Counted from the stretch's first letter, positions 19,401 to 29,407 are shown. The stretch: 64,000 nt of DNA from Clostridium sp. DL-VIII (GCF_000230835.1 NZ_CM001240.1:814501-878500); one strand, 5' to 3'. Made by a program: numbers and translations. Notes: generated by a model not told the origin, from the sequence alone.

Positions 19401-22400
19401 TTTCCATCATATAATTATGGATGGGTGGTGCCTAGGCATAATAATAAACGACATAATAAATATGTATAAATTAATATCTAAAAACGAAGAAATAGTGTTT
19501 GATGAAACAGAACCTTATAGTAAGTATTTAGAGTGGCTAGATAAGCAAGATAAGGCATCAGAATTAAGCTATTGGAATAATTATCTTTCTTCATATGAGC
19601 AAGAGATTAATATACCTAAGCTTGAAAATTTAGCTGAGGAATTTGTAAATGAAGAAGAAGAAATTATAATTAGCGAAGATTTAACTTATAAATTAAAGAG
19701 TATGGCAGAAAAAGGATCTATAACTCTAAATTCTGTTATCCAAACAGCTTGGGGGGTATTGTTACAGAAGTATAACAATACAAATGATGTAGTATTTGGT
19801 TCTGTTGTTTCTGGAAGACCAAGTGAAATTAATGGCATAGAAAATATAGTCGGATTATTTATAAATACAGTTCCTATTAGGGTAAAAGGGGAAGATACTA
19901 CAGAATTCATAGAGCTTGCAAGAAAAATAAATGAGGATTTTATTGAGGCAAATTCGCATAGTTATTGCTCTTTGGCAGAAATACAGGCTTTAACAAGTAT
20001 GAAAAATAACCTTATTAATCATATTGTAGCCTATGAGAATTATCCTATTGATAGAGAAATGTTAAATTCTGGTATAAGTAGTGAATCGGGGATTAAAATA
20101 ATAAATAACGTTGAAATGTTTGAACAAATAAATTATGATTTTGCCCTTATAATAATTCCAGGTAGTAGCATGACTTTGAAAATAAAATATAATGGTAGTA
20201 TTTATAACAAAGAAATAATAAGGCAGATAATAAAGAATCTATGTAATGAATTAAAATCTGTAGTTAATAATCCAAACATTTTAATACGAGATATAGATAT
20301 ATTAAATGAAGAAGAAAAAAATAAATTATTAAATGACTTCAATAAAACAAAAATGAAATATCCGAAAAATAAAACAATAGTTGATTTATTTGAAGAACAA
20401 GTTAAGAAAACACCAAGTAATATAGCAGTGGTATGTGGAAACAACAAGTTGACATATAAAGAGCTTAATGAAAAATCCAATGCTTTAGCAATGGTTTTAA
20501 GAGGAAAAGGTGTAGAAGCAGAGACAATAGTCGGGATAATGATAGATAAATCATTAGAGATGCTGATTGGAATAATGGGAGTCTTAAAAGCAGGGGGAGC
20601 ATATTTACCCATAGATCCTGAGTATCCAGAAGACAGAATAAGGTATATGTTAGAAGACAGTAATACAAAAATACTTTTAACACAAAACAAATTATTAGAA
20701 AGTATAAGTTGTGCTGGAGAAACTATAGATTTAGAAGATAATAAATTATATGAAGGAGAAAATAGTAACTTAAATAATAGAGGAAAGTCAAGTGATTTAG
20801 CATATGTTATATATACTTCAGGAACAACTGGAAAACCTAAAGGAGTAATGGTGGAACAAAAAGCTCTTGTGAATTTGTGTTTCTGGCATAATGAGTATTA
20901 CGAAGTAACAGAAAAAGACAGGGCAACAAAATATGCCGGCTTTGGTTTTGATGCATCAGTTTGGGAAATATTCCCTTATATTATAGCTGGAGCAGCATTG
21001 TATATGATAGATAAGTCTATAATGCTCGATAAAGATGCATTAAACAAATATTATGAGGATAATAAAATAACAATAGGCTTTTTACCTACACAAATGTGTG
21101 AGGAATTTATGAATTTAAAGAATAAATCCTTAAGAAAACTATTAACTGGAGCAGATAAGTTAAAGATTTATAAAAATCAGACTTATGAATTAATAAATAA
21201 TTATGGACCAACAGAAAATGCTGTAGTTACAACAAGTTTTAAAGTAGATAAAAATTATAGAAATATACCAATAGGAAAGCCAATAAGTAATTCTAAAATA
21301 TACATATTAGGAGATAATAATACATTAATGCCAATAGGAACATGTGGAGAATTATGCGTTTCAGGAGATGGGCTTGCAAGAGGATACTTAAATAGAGAAG
21401 AGCTAACAAGAGAAAAGTTTGTAGATAATCCATTTGAACCAGGAACTAAAATTTACAGAACAGGAGATTTAGCAAGGTGGCTTCCAGATGGAAACATAGA
21501 ATATCTAGGAAGAATAGATAGTCAGGTAAAAATAAGAGGTTTCAGAATTGAAATTGGAGAAATAGAAAATCAGCTTTTAAAAATTGACGGAGTAAAAGAA
21601 GCGGTAGTGTTAGCTAAAGATAATGAGAATTTAGATAAGTATCTTTGTGGATACCTAACAGTGCAGCAGGAAGTAACAGTTACATCAATCAAAGCAGAAC
21701 TTTCAAAAGAATTACCATCATATATGATACCAAGCCATATAATTAAAATAAATAAACTTCCAATAACGCCAAATGGAAAGGTAGATAAAAAATTTCTTGA
21801 AGAAATAGCTGTTACGCAAATACCAGAGAGTGAATATGAGGCGCCAAGGAATGAGATAGAAAAAAATCTAGCAGCTATATGGGAAGATGTATTAGGAATT
21901 AAGAGGATAGGAATAAATGATAATTTTTATGATCTTGGGGGGCATTCATTAAAGGGAACTATATTAAAGAGTAAAATAAAAGAAAGATTAAAAATAGACA
22001 TACCACTTAATATAATATTTACAAAACTTACTATAAGAGAGCTAAGTGAATATATTGAGAAGGGTGAATATACTCCAGAAGATTATGTTATTTTTAACGA
22101 GCATGCTAACAAAACTATTATATGTTTTCCCCCATATATGGCATATGGTTTCTTGTATAGTGGAATTGCTAAAAGAATTAAAGATTATAAAATGTATAGT
22201 TATAATTTCATCCATAGTGATAATCTAATTGAAGATTATGTTAAAAGAATTACAAGCATAAATAGTGATAAAAAATTCGTGTTTTTCGGATGGTCTGCTG
22301 GAGGGCGATTAGCAGTTGAGATTGCGGATAAAATGAATAAAATGGGATATGATGTAACAGATATAATATTAATGGATACTATGCCTTTAAACTTCAACAA

Positions 22401-22815
22401 ACAAACTGCTGATGAAAGCAATAAGCATAAGATATCTAAAGAAAGAGAAGCACAATTTGCAGCTGAAAATATGGAAGAAGTATTAAAGTTCATATCTCAA
22501 AATATGCCAGAGTATCTGGAATTTATAAAAAATGATAGTGAAGCACAGGAGAAAATGACAAGATATTTAGAATATTATAATTCATCTAGTGATGTTAAGA
22601 GTGTTTCTTCAAGATTACACTTGATTTTGATACCAGATGAATGTAGAGAGATGGGAGATATTGATAATAATACAATCTATAATGCGTGGAAACAAATTAA
22701 TGAGGACTTGATTACGTATAAAGGATCTGGAAAACATGAAGATATGATTAAAGAGAATAATATTGATTATAACTCCAGTGTCATATTTAATATACTAGAG
22801 AAAATAGAATTCTAG
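13420..22815 (+). CDS. NRPS-C: Cs-[A fragment]-[C-lobe]-A(Leu)-PCP-E-C-A(Leu)-PCP-TE
   Basis: About 3131 residues. ATG 13420 is chosen because AAGGGGAG lies at 13404-13411; the TTG at 13390 has no such site. Residues 1-424 form a complete condensation domain (HHIVSDG) whose start (LTHAQRRILYTDD, SSISN) resembles the acyl-loading C domain of surfactin synthetase SrfAA. Residues about 467-548 are an A-domain fragment (from GAKVYIVD to YLLGRN). Residues 549-801 are a C-lobe without HHxxxDG. Then come A1 (821-1304), PCP (LGGDS), an epimerisation domain (HHMIIDGISW, EGHGRE, FNYLGEF), a condensation domain (HHIIMDG, DCL position), A2 (2324-2801), PCP (LGGHS) and a thioesterase (GWSAG). Both full A domains carry D-A-W-F-L-G-N-V-V-K (Leu). 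Predicted product: N-acyl-D-Leu-L-Leu, free or cyclised. Confidence 0.93.
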   Translation: MKYGLTHAQRRILYTDDLYKNSSISNIGGVCYVPGDVDFKALKQSIDEFIGKNEIFHFKFKNENGQVYQELVDCKCNEIEFIDFDKNKNKFDKWCEQFFDEAISVYDNYLYKFVLFKLDNKTNGYVTKMHHIVSDGYSFAILTNQIAEIYDNLLKIREIDTAAVPYSEYIKSENEYLQSEKFLKDKEFWNERFSNLNEEFLYKETYDCSGESYKYKIPTKITNRLNKLLNENNITRNTFFMSLLYLYFYKKTGEKDIVIGMPVYNRASKKMRAAIGMFVSTVPVTFRINNEINFKDFIKELNVQLRSCYKHQSYPYDILINDLKLPQKGFDGLFKFVFNYYNESFRYPMNNSEIQVEEITSKQVTLPLNLILREFLESSLELEFQYRANEFSEEEIKIMCNCINNMLVQLVENFDTTISDIEMISPYEKEKVLTKPSETKCIEGIKHYSISDFIERNKSIPKEGHDMSGAKVYIVDPDNSLQPIGVEGELCIAIQGAIEETVNNFGFPQKSFIDNPFDSVNNKLYKTGELGKLTSDGNVYLLGRNERLEKQKRYWINRLKNIQNLELQADYVRSATQNYEGNSIYVNLSKRLVDGIERISKDMNTTPYMVMMSIFNIMLSRYVNQEDVVIGTPIIERNNHDLKNIEGRLVNTVVIYDSISFKDSYNLYLDKFKEVFIEAMENSNYKFEQLISDLDIKKDQSRNPLFDFMFVWNELNLDSFNLEDVKEKTVGMKEEISKVDLTMNILKNNDKINLSIEYSGNLFKEATIKFMIKHYLNILDQLVENVAISIEDIKLIDKIEEKILLENFNNTNFSYNKAATITKLFEEQAEKTPSNIVGVYKDKKLTYKELNEKSNSLARILREKGVKAETIVGIMVDRSLEMLIGIIGILKAGGAYLPIDTEYPEDRIKYMLEDSNTKILLTQNKLLGSINYNGEAIDLEDSKLYERENSNVNTRGKSNDLAYVIYTSGTTGKPKGVMVEQKALVNLCIWHNEYYEVTEKDNATKYAGFGFDASVWEIFPYIISGATLHIIDKSIMLDKDALNKYYEDNKITIGFLPTQMCEEFMSLENKSLRKLLTGADKLKVYKKQTYELINNYGPTENAVVTTSFKVDKNYNNIPIGKPINNCKIYILGTSNSLMPVGAGGELCVSGYGLARGYLNRGELTKEKFVDNPFEPGTKMYRTGDLARWLSDGNIEYLGRIDNQVKIRGFRIEIGEIENQLLKIEDIKEAVVIAKKDRNENAYLCAYITTERELDVSSIKEELSKELPNYMLPKYIMKIDKLPLTPNGKVDKRALPEIDMSKVAQTEYKAPKSETEKILAEAWKAVLEIERMGINDNYYELGGDSIKSIQIVSRLHSHGIKLEIKDLMKYQTIEELSKHVKYSNVKADQGVIEGEVYHSPIQKWFFDNKFAVENYFNQAFMFDKNDGIDEQILKKAFIEIMKHHDVLRMIYIKEDNKIKQVNRNIENIENMFTLNVYNLENAEDYKTEIEDLTNKMQEGMDLENGILVKLGLFKTSEGDHLLIAIHHMIIDGISWRILLEDLEKAYGSVESGKAVVLPEKTTSYKVWVEKLNEYANSKEMLREKEYWNNVTNIEIKELPRDFKKCESTVGDSKNIIINLSKDETERLLRGTSTAYNTEINDILLCSLGLTIKEWSKNEKILIGLEGHGREEIIEDVSINRTLGWFTSTYPVILDMKNSDDIGYSIKNTKETLRHIPNKGVGYGILKYLTDPENKKDVCFELNPEIGFNYLGEFSESNAESLFKYSKISSGKTISEENKKLNNIEINGFVVNGELKFIFNYSIKEYKAETIEKLTKLYTKNLLEIIKHCESIRETERTPWDYGDRELSVEDLDKILSYKKEIEKIHSLTPMQEGIMYNSRINRESNAYFEQSIFTVTGPLDIEILNKAFNKLIERYEILRTAFFYENISEPKQVVLRNRELKICYEDISNLEENKEEYLERFKKKDKDKGFDLTNDCLNRLSVIKIDSDIYKIVYSFHHIIMDGWCLGIIINDIINMYKLISKNEEIVFDETEPYSKYLEWLDKQDKASELSYWNNYLSSYEQEINIPKLENLAEEFVNEEEEIIISEDLTYKLKSMAEKGSITLNSVIQTAWGVLLQKYNNTNDVVFGSVVSGRPSEINGIENIVGLFINTVPIRVKGEDTTEFIELARKINEDFIEANSHSYCSLAEIQALTSMKNNLINHIVAYENYPIDREMLNSGISSESGIKIINNVEMFEQINYDFALIIIPGSSMTLKIKYNGSIYNKEIIRQIIKNLCNELKSVVNNPNILIRDIDILNEEEKNKLLNDFNKTKMKYPKNKTIVDLFEEQVKKTPSNIAVVCGNNKLTYKELNEKSNALAMVLRGKGVEAETIVGIMIDKSLEMLIGIMGVLKAGGAYLPIDPEYPEDRIRYMLEDSNTKILLTQNKLLESISCAGETIDLEDNKLYEGENSNLNNRGKSSDLAYVIYTSGTTGKPKGVMVEQKALVNLCFWHNEYYEVTEKDRATKYAGFGFDASVWEIFPYIIAGAALYMIDKSIMLDKDALNKYYEDNKITIGFLPTQMCEEFMNLKNKSLRKLLTGADKLKIYKNQTYELINNYGPTENAVVTTSFKVDKNYRNIPIGKPISNSKIYILGDNNTLMPIGTCGELCVSGDGLARGYLNREELTREKFVDNPFEPGTKIYRTGDLARWLPDGNIEYLGRIDSQVKIRGFRIEIGEIENQLLKIDGVKEAVVLAKDNENLDKYLCGYLTVQQEVTVTSIKAELSKELPSYMIPSHIIKINKLPITPNGKVDKKFLEEIAVTQIPESEYEAPRNEIEKNLAAIWEDVLGIKRIGINDNFYDLGGHSLKGTILKSKIKERLKIDIPLNIIFTKLTIRELSEYIEKGEYTPEDYVIFNEHANKTIICFPPYMAYGFLYSGIAKRIKDYKMYSYNFIHSDNLIEDYVKRITSINSDKKFVFFGWSAGGRLAVEIADKMNKMGYDVTDIILMDTMPLNFNKQTADESNKHKISKEREAQFAAENMEEVLKFISQNMPEYLEFIKNDSEAQEKMTRYLEYYNSSSDVKSVSSRLHLILIPDECREMGDIDNNTIYNAWKQINEDLITYKGSGKHEDMIKENNIDYNSSVIFNILEKIEF

Positions 22816-22824
22816 AGGTTTATA

Positions 22825-22960
22825 ATGGAAACTTATAATGTGAAAATTTCAGATATTGATTAAAGAACCTTAAATAACTTAAGCTTATTGATTGATTCAG
22901 GAAAAAGAAATAAGATTAAAAAAATTATCAGTAAGATAGATCAAAAAGGCTTAATTTAAA
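22825..22960 (+). pseudogene. remnant of an Sfp-type phosphopantetheinyl transferase
   Basis: Ten bases after the NRPS-C stop, ATG 22825 opens METYNVKISDID, then a stop. Read through, the frame continues RTLNNLSLLIDSGKRNKIKK and ISKIDQKGLI, then stops again. The pattern K-R-x-K-I-K-K ... K-x-D resembles the first about 45 residues of Sfp-family enzymes (KREKCRRF..KEDAHRTLLG in Sfp), whose genes often follow an NRPS. Nothing of the catalytic part is visible before the terminator at 23015. Identification rests on a short match by eye. Confidence 0.5.
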
Positions 22961-23014
22961 TGTTTGGTTTTCATGTAAGTCTATTACCAATAGGATAATA
23001 AAAAGCAGATTAAG

Positions 23015-23064
23015 GGAGCATCGCAAAATGATTAAGTTTTAATCAGGAGCGATACTCCTTTTTT
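23015..23064 (+). terminator. terminator after NRPS-C and the sfp-like remnant
   Basis: GGAGCATCGC (23015-23024) pairs with GCGATACTCC (23049-23058) with one mismatch. A nested 7-bp stem TGATTAA/TTAATCA lies inside and a T-run follows. Confidence 0.8.
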
Positions 23065-23206
23065 ATATAAAACAATAAATTTTTAAATCTCTAAAATGTA
23101 GCATCTTTAACACTATTTTTTCAGTGTGTTAAAAATTGAATAAAGGTTTTTTTAATTGATTAAAAATGGAGAATTGAGGATATAATTTGAAAAGGAGGAA
23201 ATATAT

Positions 23207-23512
23207 ATGATAAATAAATTGAAATATATAAAAATATTAAGAAATGTTTGTGATTACTATGGAATTAATGAAGAAAAATTCATAGAATTATTAAAAGATA
23301 GAGATAATAAATATATTTTACTATTAGTTTTAAAAAATAATCACTGTCTGGAAATTGATAAGATTAAAGAAGTTTTTAATTTGAAAACATCTAGAAGCAT
23401 AAATAATAATCTAAAATTGGCAGAAGAAAAATTACTGGCTAATAGATATTTTAGAGAAAGGTATTTTGAATTAGAAAACACTATAGAAAAAAGCGAAATG
23501 ACTAATTTATAA
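23207..23512 (+). CDS. small DnaA-domain-IV-like protein
   Basis: 101 residues with AAAGGAGG at 23191-23198, 8 bases before the ATG. I do not recognise a named gene. The layout (VCDYYGINEEKF, then a variable helix, then DKIKEVFNLKTSRSINNNLK and AEEKL) resembles the helix order of the C-terminal DNA-binding domain of DnaA, where the second block corresponds to the helix-turn-helix. The signature residues that contact the DnaA box are not preserved, so origin binding cannot be assumed. It stands alone before pyrG. Alternative: an unrelated small helical protein. Confidence 0.7.
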   Translation: MINKLKYIKILRNVCDYYGINEEKFIELLKDRDNKYILLLVLKNNHCLEIDKIKEVFNLKTSRSINNNLKLAEEKLLANRYFRERYFELENTIEKSEMTNL

Positions 23513-23643
23513 AAAAAGACTAGATATTGATCGTAAGATGTGATATGATATTACCTATGTTATTAAGCAACACAAATAACCCATAATGTATTTTATGGGG
23601 TAATTTACATTATAGCATTAAGTATTAAAAAAGTCAACATTAA

Positions 23644-25293
<1,650 letters not shown>

Positions 25294-25356
25294 AAAGTAA
25301 ATTGTATTAATATTTGTATTATTATATAATGAATATTAGAGATAATAATTTTGAGG

Positions 25357-25385
25357 ACTGGTAAACTTTTTGAAAGGTTACCAGT
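25357..25385 (+). terminator. weak hairpin after pyrG
   Basis: ACTGGTAA (25357-25364) pairs with TTACCAGT (25378-25385); no T-run follows. The rest of the 290-base gap before rho is A/T-rich without a gene. Confidence 0.4.
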
Positions 25386-25550
25386 TCATAATTATGAAGA
25401 ATGAAAGAACATGCAAATCAACTTTATTATAGAATCAGCTAAAAATAGAAAGTAGATTCAAATGAAATTCTAAAGGATTATATCACATCTAATTATCTTG
25501 CTATTAAATTTTCCGATTGAAATAAAATTGAAGTTAAAAAAGAATGATTT

Positions 25551-25570
25551 TTATAGATTGCAATCTATAA
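25551..25570. promoter_or_regulatory. 20-bp perfect palindrome before rho
   Basis: The half-site TTATAGATTG (25551-25560) is followed directly by its complement, with no spacer. It ends 3 bases before the rho ribosome binding site (GGAGGTG, 25574-25580). It could be an operator or an mRNA hairpin limiting rho translation. Confidence 0.5.
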
Positions 25571-25585
25571 ATTGGAGGTGCGAAC

Positions 25586-27058
25586 TTGACAAAACAAGAA
25601 TATGAAAGTATGACTTTAACGAGTTTGAAAGATATTGCTAAAAAAGCAGGTGTTAAAAACATATCAAAATATAAGAAAAATGAATTAATAGAAGAGATAT
25701 TAAAAATTTCTAGTAATTTTATAGAAAAAGATGGTGTGATATTAAGAGAAAATATATCACCTAAGATTTCAAAAGATGTTAAAGAAGACACAATAAATAA
25801 AGAAATTAAAGAAAATAAAGAAGTTGCAAGAATAAGCAACAATAATACAAGAGTAAATAATTACTCAGAAACAAAAGTTGAAAATAATAATAGCGAAAAC
25901 GCTGAAAAAAAAGAAAATTTAAGAGAAATGATAAACGAATCCAATGTCATTAAAGGTATTTTGGAGATTTTGGAGAATAATAGTTTTGGATTTTTAAGAT
26001 GTAAAAATTATTTAACTAGCAGCGATGATGTTTATGTATCACCATCTCAAATTAGGAGATTCAATTTGAGAACAGGAGATGAGGTTGAAGGAAAAGTAAG
26101 AGAGGCTAAAGAAGGAGAAAAGTTTAAAGCACTTTTATTTGTCCAAAAAGTTAATGATGAACATCCTGAAAGAGCAATAGGTAGAAAATCATTTGAAACG
26201 TTGACACCTATATATCCAAAAGAAAGATTAAGGTTAGAAACTTCAGATAAAAATGATTTGGCATCTAGATTGATGGATATAATTTGCCCTATAGGTAAAG
26301 GGCAAAGGGGGATTATAGTAGCACCTCCTAAAGCAGGTAAAACTACGTTGCTTAAAAAAATTGCTCAAAACATATCTAAGAATTATCCAGATGTTAAATT
26401 AATAGTTTTGTTAATAGATGAAAGACCAGAAGAAGTTACAGACATGAAGAGATCAATAAATGGTGATGTAGTTTATTCGACTTTTGATGAAGAGCCACAA
26501 AACCATGCTAAAGTATCACAAATGGTCTTGGAAAGAGCCAAAAGAATGGTAGAGCAGGGCAAAGATGTTGTTATTCTTCTGGATAGTATAACTAGACTTT
26601 CAAGAGCTTATAATTTAACAATAACTCCTACAGGCAGAACTTTATCGGGAGGACTTGATCCTGGGGCGCTTATAATGCCTAAGAAGTTTTTTGGAGCAGC
26701 TAGAAAAATTGAAGAAGGCGGAAGCTTGACAATACTTGCGACTGCACTTATTGAAACTGGATCAAGAATGGATGACATGATATTTGAAGAATTTAAAGGA
26801 ACAGGAAATATGGAAGTTCATTTAGATAGAAGGCTTCAAGAAAGAAGAATCTTCCCAGCTATAGATATATATAAATCAGGAACTAGAAAGGAAGACTTAA
26901 TTCTATCAAAAGAGGAACTTGATGTAGCCTTTTCTGTAAGGAAAATAATGTATAAAGATGGAAATTCTGATGACATTACAGAAAATTTAATTAATATGTT
27001 ATCTAAAACGAACAATAATAAAGAATTTATAAATGTTTTTCAAAAGAGAAATCAATAA
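25586..27058 (+). CDS. rho: transcription termination factor Rho
   Basis: 490 residues, TTG start at 25586 just after GGAGGTG. Residues 1-45 form the Rho N-terminal SAP-like helix bundle. Residues about 50-115 are an N/K/E-rich low-complexity insert, common in Clostridium Rho. The cold-shock RNA-binding domain follows ([15 protein letters not shown], then [18 protein letters not shown]). The RecA-like motor has Walker A ([11 protein letters not shown]), the Q-loop region and Walker B ([16 protein letters not shown]). It works as a hexamer that pulls nascent RNA from RNA polymerase. It follows pyrG on the same strand, but has its own leader with a 20-bp palindrome. Confidence 0.96.
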   Translation: MTKQEYESMTLTSLKDIAKKAGVKNISKYKKNELIEEILKISSNFIEKDGVILRENISPKISKDVKEDTINKEIKENKEVARISNNNTRVNNYSETKVENNNSENAEKKENLREMINESNVIKGILEILENNSFGFLRCKNYLTSSDDVYVSPSQIRRFNLRTGDEVEGKVREAKEGEKFKALLFVQKVNDEHPERAIGRKSFETLTPIYPKERLRLETSDKNDLASRLMDIICPIGKGQRGIIVAPPKAGKTTLLKKIAQNISKNYPDVKLIVLLIDERPEEVTDMKRSINGDVVYSTFDEEPQNHAKVSQMVLERAKRMVEQGKDVVILLDSITRLSRAYNLTITPTGRTLSGGLDPGALIMPKKFFGAARKIEEGGSLTILATALIETGSRMDDMIFEEFKGTGNMEVHLDRRLQERRIFPAIDIYKSGTRKEDLILSKEELDVAFSVRKIMYKDGNSDDITENLINMLSKTNNNKEFINVFQKRNQ

Positions 27059-27064
27059 TGTAGC

Positions 27065-27103
27065 AAAAAAGATGATCCAATAAAATTATTGGTCATCTTT
27101 TTT
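27065..27103. terminator. bidirectional terminator rho / glycosyltransferase
   Basis: AAAAAAGATGA and CCAAT (27065-27081) pair with ATTGG and TCATCTTTTTT (27088-27103). A-runs and T-runs on both sides let it serve both convergent genes; its right end overlaps the stop codon of the minus-strand gene. Confidence 0.85.
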
Positions 27104-28208
27104 AACTATTTGAAATTAAATTATCAGCTATCTGAACTATTTCAGTTAGTGAATAAGTTGATGATAATTTATTCAATTTTGATTTCATTTGAGATAATTC
27201 ATCAGGATTATCTATTAAATGATTTATGGAATCATTTAGTTTACTTATATCTTTTACGTAAATTGAATATCCTTCACTAGTAAGAAAGTCTATATTCTCA
27301 GTCTCTTGTCCTGGAATAGCAAAAGGAATTACTAGAGGAATGTTTTTTACTATTGATTCAGTAACTGTTAAACCACCAGGTTTCGAAACTATTACATCAC
27401 AATAATCCATTAAATAAGATATATCTTTTGTAAAACCTATTATGTGAAGCTTTTTATTCTTAAATTCTCTATCATTACAGTATTTTAGTAATTTGTTTTT
27501 TAAGTTTTCGTTTTTACCACAAACAACTGTAATCCTTAGTTTGTTTGGATTTTTTAATAATTCCTTAAGAACTGTAAAAATAGTATCCAAGCCTAAACTT
27601 CCGCCCATAAGTAATAAATTGAAATATTCATTATCTTTTAGAGTGTCAACAGATGTAACATCTGTATAGAAATTATTACGTATAGGAATTCCTATTGGAT
27701 AAATTTTATTAGGATTTATATTTCTTCTAACTAATGATTGCTTAGTATAATTACTTCCGGTAATATACACATCAACATAAGGGTCTACATATAAATAATG
27801 AGCTTTAAAATCTGTAACTATTAAAATGAATGGAGCTTTTAATCCATGTTTTTTTAAATCCGAAATTACACTAATGCTAAAAGAATGACTGGCAACAATT
27901 ACATCAGGGTTTATTTCATTAATTAGTTTTGCAACCTTTTTTCTTGCGAAATAAAAAGGATATTTTAAAAGCTTGTTGATATATTTAGAATCAGTTAGAT
28001 TGTATATAGCTCCATAGGTTTTTGGAAATTTAGAAGCAGACATTTCATAGCCAAATACAATTATATCATTAAGTAACCTACTATTCTTAGCAAGGAAATC
28101 CAGCTTTGTAATTTCATAACCAGCACTTTTAAAAGATTCTGCCACTGAAGTAGCGGCTTGATTATGACCTTGTCCTGTAGAAGTTGTTAAGATTAAAACT
28201 TTTTTCAT
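27102..28208 (-). CDS. GT28-family glycosyltransferase (MGDG synthase / UgtP-like)
   Basis: About 368 residues. I chose the ATG at 28208 (MKKVLILTTSTGQGHNQAA), preceded by GAGTGA; a GTG three codons earlier lies within that site. The N-terminus with GQGHNQAA and the later block GGLTVTESI with PGQETEN are typical of the MGDG synthase/UgtP group, which uses UDP-sugars to glycosylate diacylglycerol at the inner membrane face. KPGGLT marks the donor-binding region. The family is clear; the sugar and acceptor are not shown by sequence. Clostridium species make glycolipids, so a membrane glycolipid role is likely. It is a single gene convergent with rho. Confidence 0.88.
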   Translation of the reverse strand: MKKVLILTTSTGQGHNQAATSVAESFKSAGYEITKLDFLAKNSRLLNDIIVFGYEMSASKFPKTYGAIYNLTDSKYINKLLKYPFYFARKKVAKLINEINPDVIVASHSFSISVISDLKKHGLKAPFILIVTDFKAHYLYVDPYVDVYITGSNYTKQSLVRRNINPNKIYPIGIPIRNNFYTDVTSVDTLKDNEYFNLLLMGGSLGLDTIFTVLKELLKNPNKLRITVVCGKNENLKNKLLKYCNDREFKNKKLHIIGFTKDISYLMDYCDVIVSKPGGLTVTESIVKNIPLVIPFAIPGQETENIDFLTSEGYSIYVKDISKLNDSINHLIDNPDELSQMKSKLNKLSSTYSLTEIVQIADNLISNS

Positions 28209-28359
28209 TAAAGTCACTCATTTCAAATGTATTATATTACATAGTTTACCATCTTTATTATATAATTTAAATATTAATTAATGCTTATTAATATATTAAT
28301 ATTATATTAATTTATAAAAAGTATTAATTAATTTGTATACTAATAAACTACAATAATTT

Positions 28360-28388
28360 AAAAAAGGGGAAAGACAAAGTCTTTCCCC
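28360..28388 (-). terminator. terminator after rpmE
   Basis: On the minus strand GGGGAAAGAC and its complement flank a 3-nt loop, followed by a T-run (the A-run at 28360-28365 on plus). Confidence 0.88.
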
Positions 28389-28397
28389 AAAGATCTA

Positions 28398-28607
28398 TTA
28401 CTTGTTGCCAAGGTTGAATCTTTTGTTGAATTTATCAACTCTTCCACCAACGTCAACAATTTTTTGTTTACCAGTGAAGAATGGGTGGCATTTAGAGCAT
28501 ATTTCAACTTTTAATTCTGATTTAACAGAACCAGTAGTGAAAGTGTTTCCACATGCACACTTAACCACTGCATCGTGGTGGTATTCTGGATGTATGCCTT
28601 CTCTCAT
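28398..28607 (-). CDS. rpmE: ribosomal protein L31, zinc-binding form
   Basis: 69 residues; starts [10 protein letters not shown] as in other L31 proteins. Cys17, Cys19, Cys37 and Cys40 form the zinc site of the C+ type, found under zinc-replete conditions. The start follows AGAGGTGA on the minus strand. L31 sits on the large subunit and helps form the bridge to 30S. It is monocistronic, with a good promoter and terminator of its own. Confidence 0.97.
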   Translation of the reverse strand: MREGIHPEYHHDAVVKCACGNTFTTGSVKSELKVEICSKCHPFFTGKQKIVDVGGRVDKFNKRFNLGNK

Positions 28608-28666
28608 TATTTTTCACCTCTTTCAATTATATAAACTTATGTTAATTATTCAATAACAACCATTAA

Positions 28667-28695
28667 ATTATAGCATAGTAGATTTTTAGCGTCAA
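28667..28695 (-). promoter_or_regulatory. rpmE: sigma-A promoter of rpmE
   Basis: On the minus strand: TTGACG (28695-28690), 17-bp spacer, TATAAT (28672-28667). Near-consensus and 60 bases before the start. Confidence 0.75.
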
Positions 28696-28796
28696 TAAAT
28701 AATTTGAAGCTATAAAAAAATATCTTTTTATGAATCGCATTAAATGATATAATCGATTATGATACCTTGAATTGAAAAAAGGAGAGAATTTTAAAA

Positions 28797-29384
28797 ATGA
28801 GTAAATTATATTTTAGATATGGTGCGATGAATTCAGGTAAATCAACACATCTAATGCAAGTTGCTTTTAATTATGAAGAACGCGGTATGAAGATTATTAT
28901 TGTGAAACCAAAGGTTGATAGTAAAGGTGGAGAAAAGCTTATATCTAGACTTGGAGTAACTAGAAACGTAGATTTATTAGTTTCTGAACATGATAATGTT
29001 TTTGAAACAGTACATAATTATCTAAAAAGAAACGAAGAAATACACTGCATATTAGTGGATGAAGTACAATTTATGAAAAGCGAACAAATAGACCAGCTGT
29101 TCGAAATTGCGGTTAAGCTTAATATTCCTACTATATGCTATGGCCTTAGAACAGACTTTAAAAGAAACGGATTTGAAGGTAGTACAAGACTATTGTTGTT
29201 AGCTCATAGTATAGAAGAAATGAAAACAATATGTGCATGTGGTAAGAAAGCTATATTTAATGGTAGAAAAGTTAATAATAGATTCGTATTTGAAGGAGAG
29301 CAAATTGCAATTGATGAAGAAAATGATATTCAATATGAATCATTATGCGGGGAATGTTATTATAAATATAAAGAAAAAATATAA
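28797..29384 (+). CDS. tdk: thymidine kinase
   Basis: 195 residues of the type II (TK1-like) family; phosphorylates thymidine with ATP in the salvage pathway. Visible: P-loop GAMNSGKST near residue 9, the VDEVQF Walker B block, and a C-terminal zinc site from CAC and CGEC. AAAGGAGAG precedes ATG 28797. TATAAT at 28748-28753 is a likely -10 box with a weak -35. The next gene begins 23 bases later, so tdk and the DUF1385-PrmC gene are probably one unit. Confidence 0.96.
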   Translation: MSKLYFRYGAMNSGKSTHLMQVAFNYEERGMKIIIVKPKVDSKGGEKLISRLGVTRNVDLLVSEHDNVFETVHNYLKRNEEIHCILVDEVQFMKSEQIDQLFEIAVKLNIPTICYGLRTDFKRNGFEGSTRLLLLAHSIEEMKTICACGKKAIFNGRKVNNRFVFEGEQIAIDEENDIQYESLCGECYYKYKEKI

Positions 29385-29407
29385 AAGAGAGTAAGTGATT
29401 ATAATAT

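Noticed and set aside
23015..23064. Possible end of an insertion sequence
   Set aside because: The GGAGCATCGC hairpin somewhat resembles ends of some clostridial insertion sequences, but no transposase or target duplication is seen; a terminator explains it.
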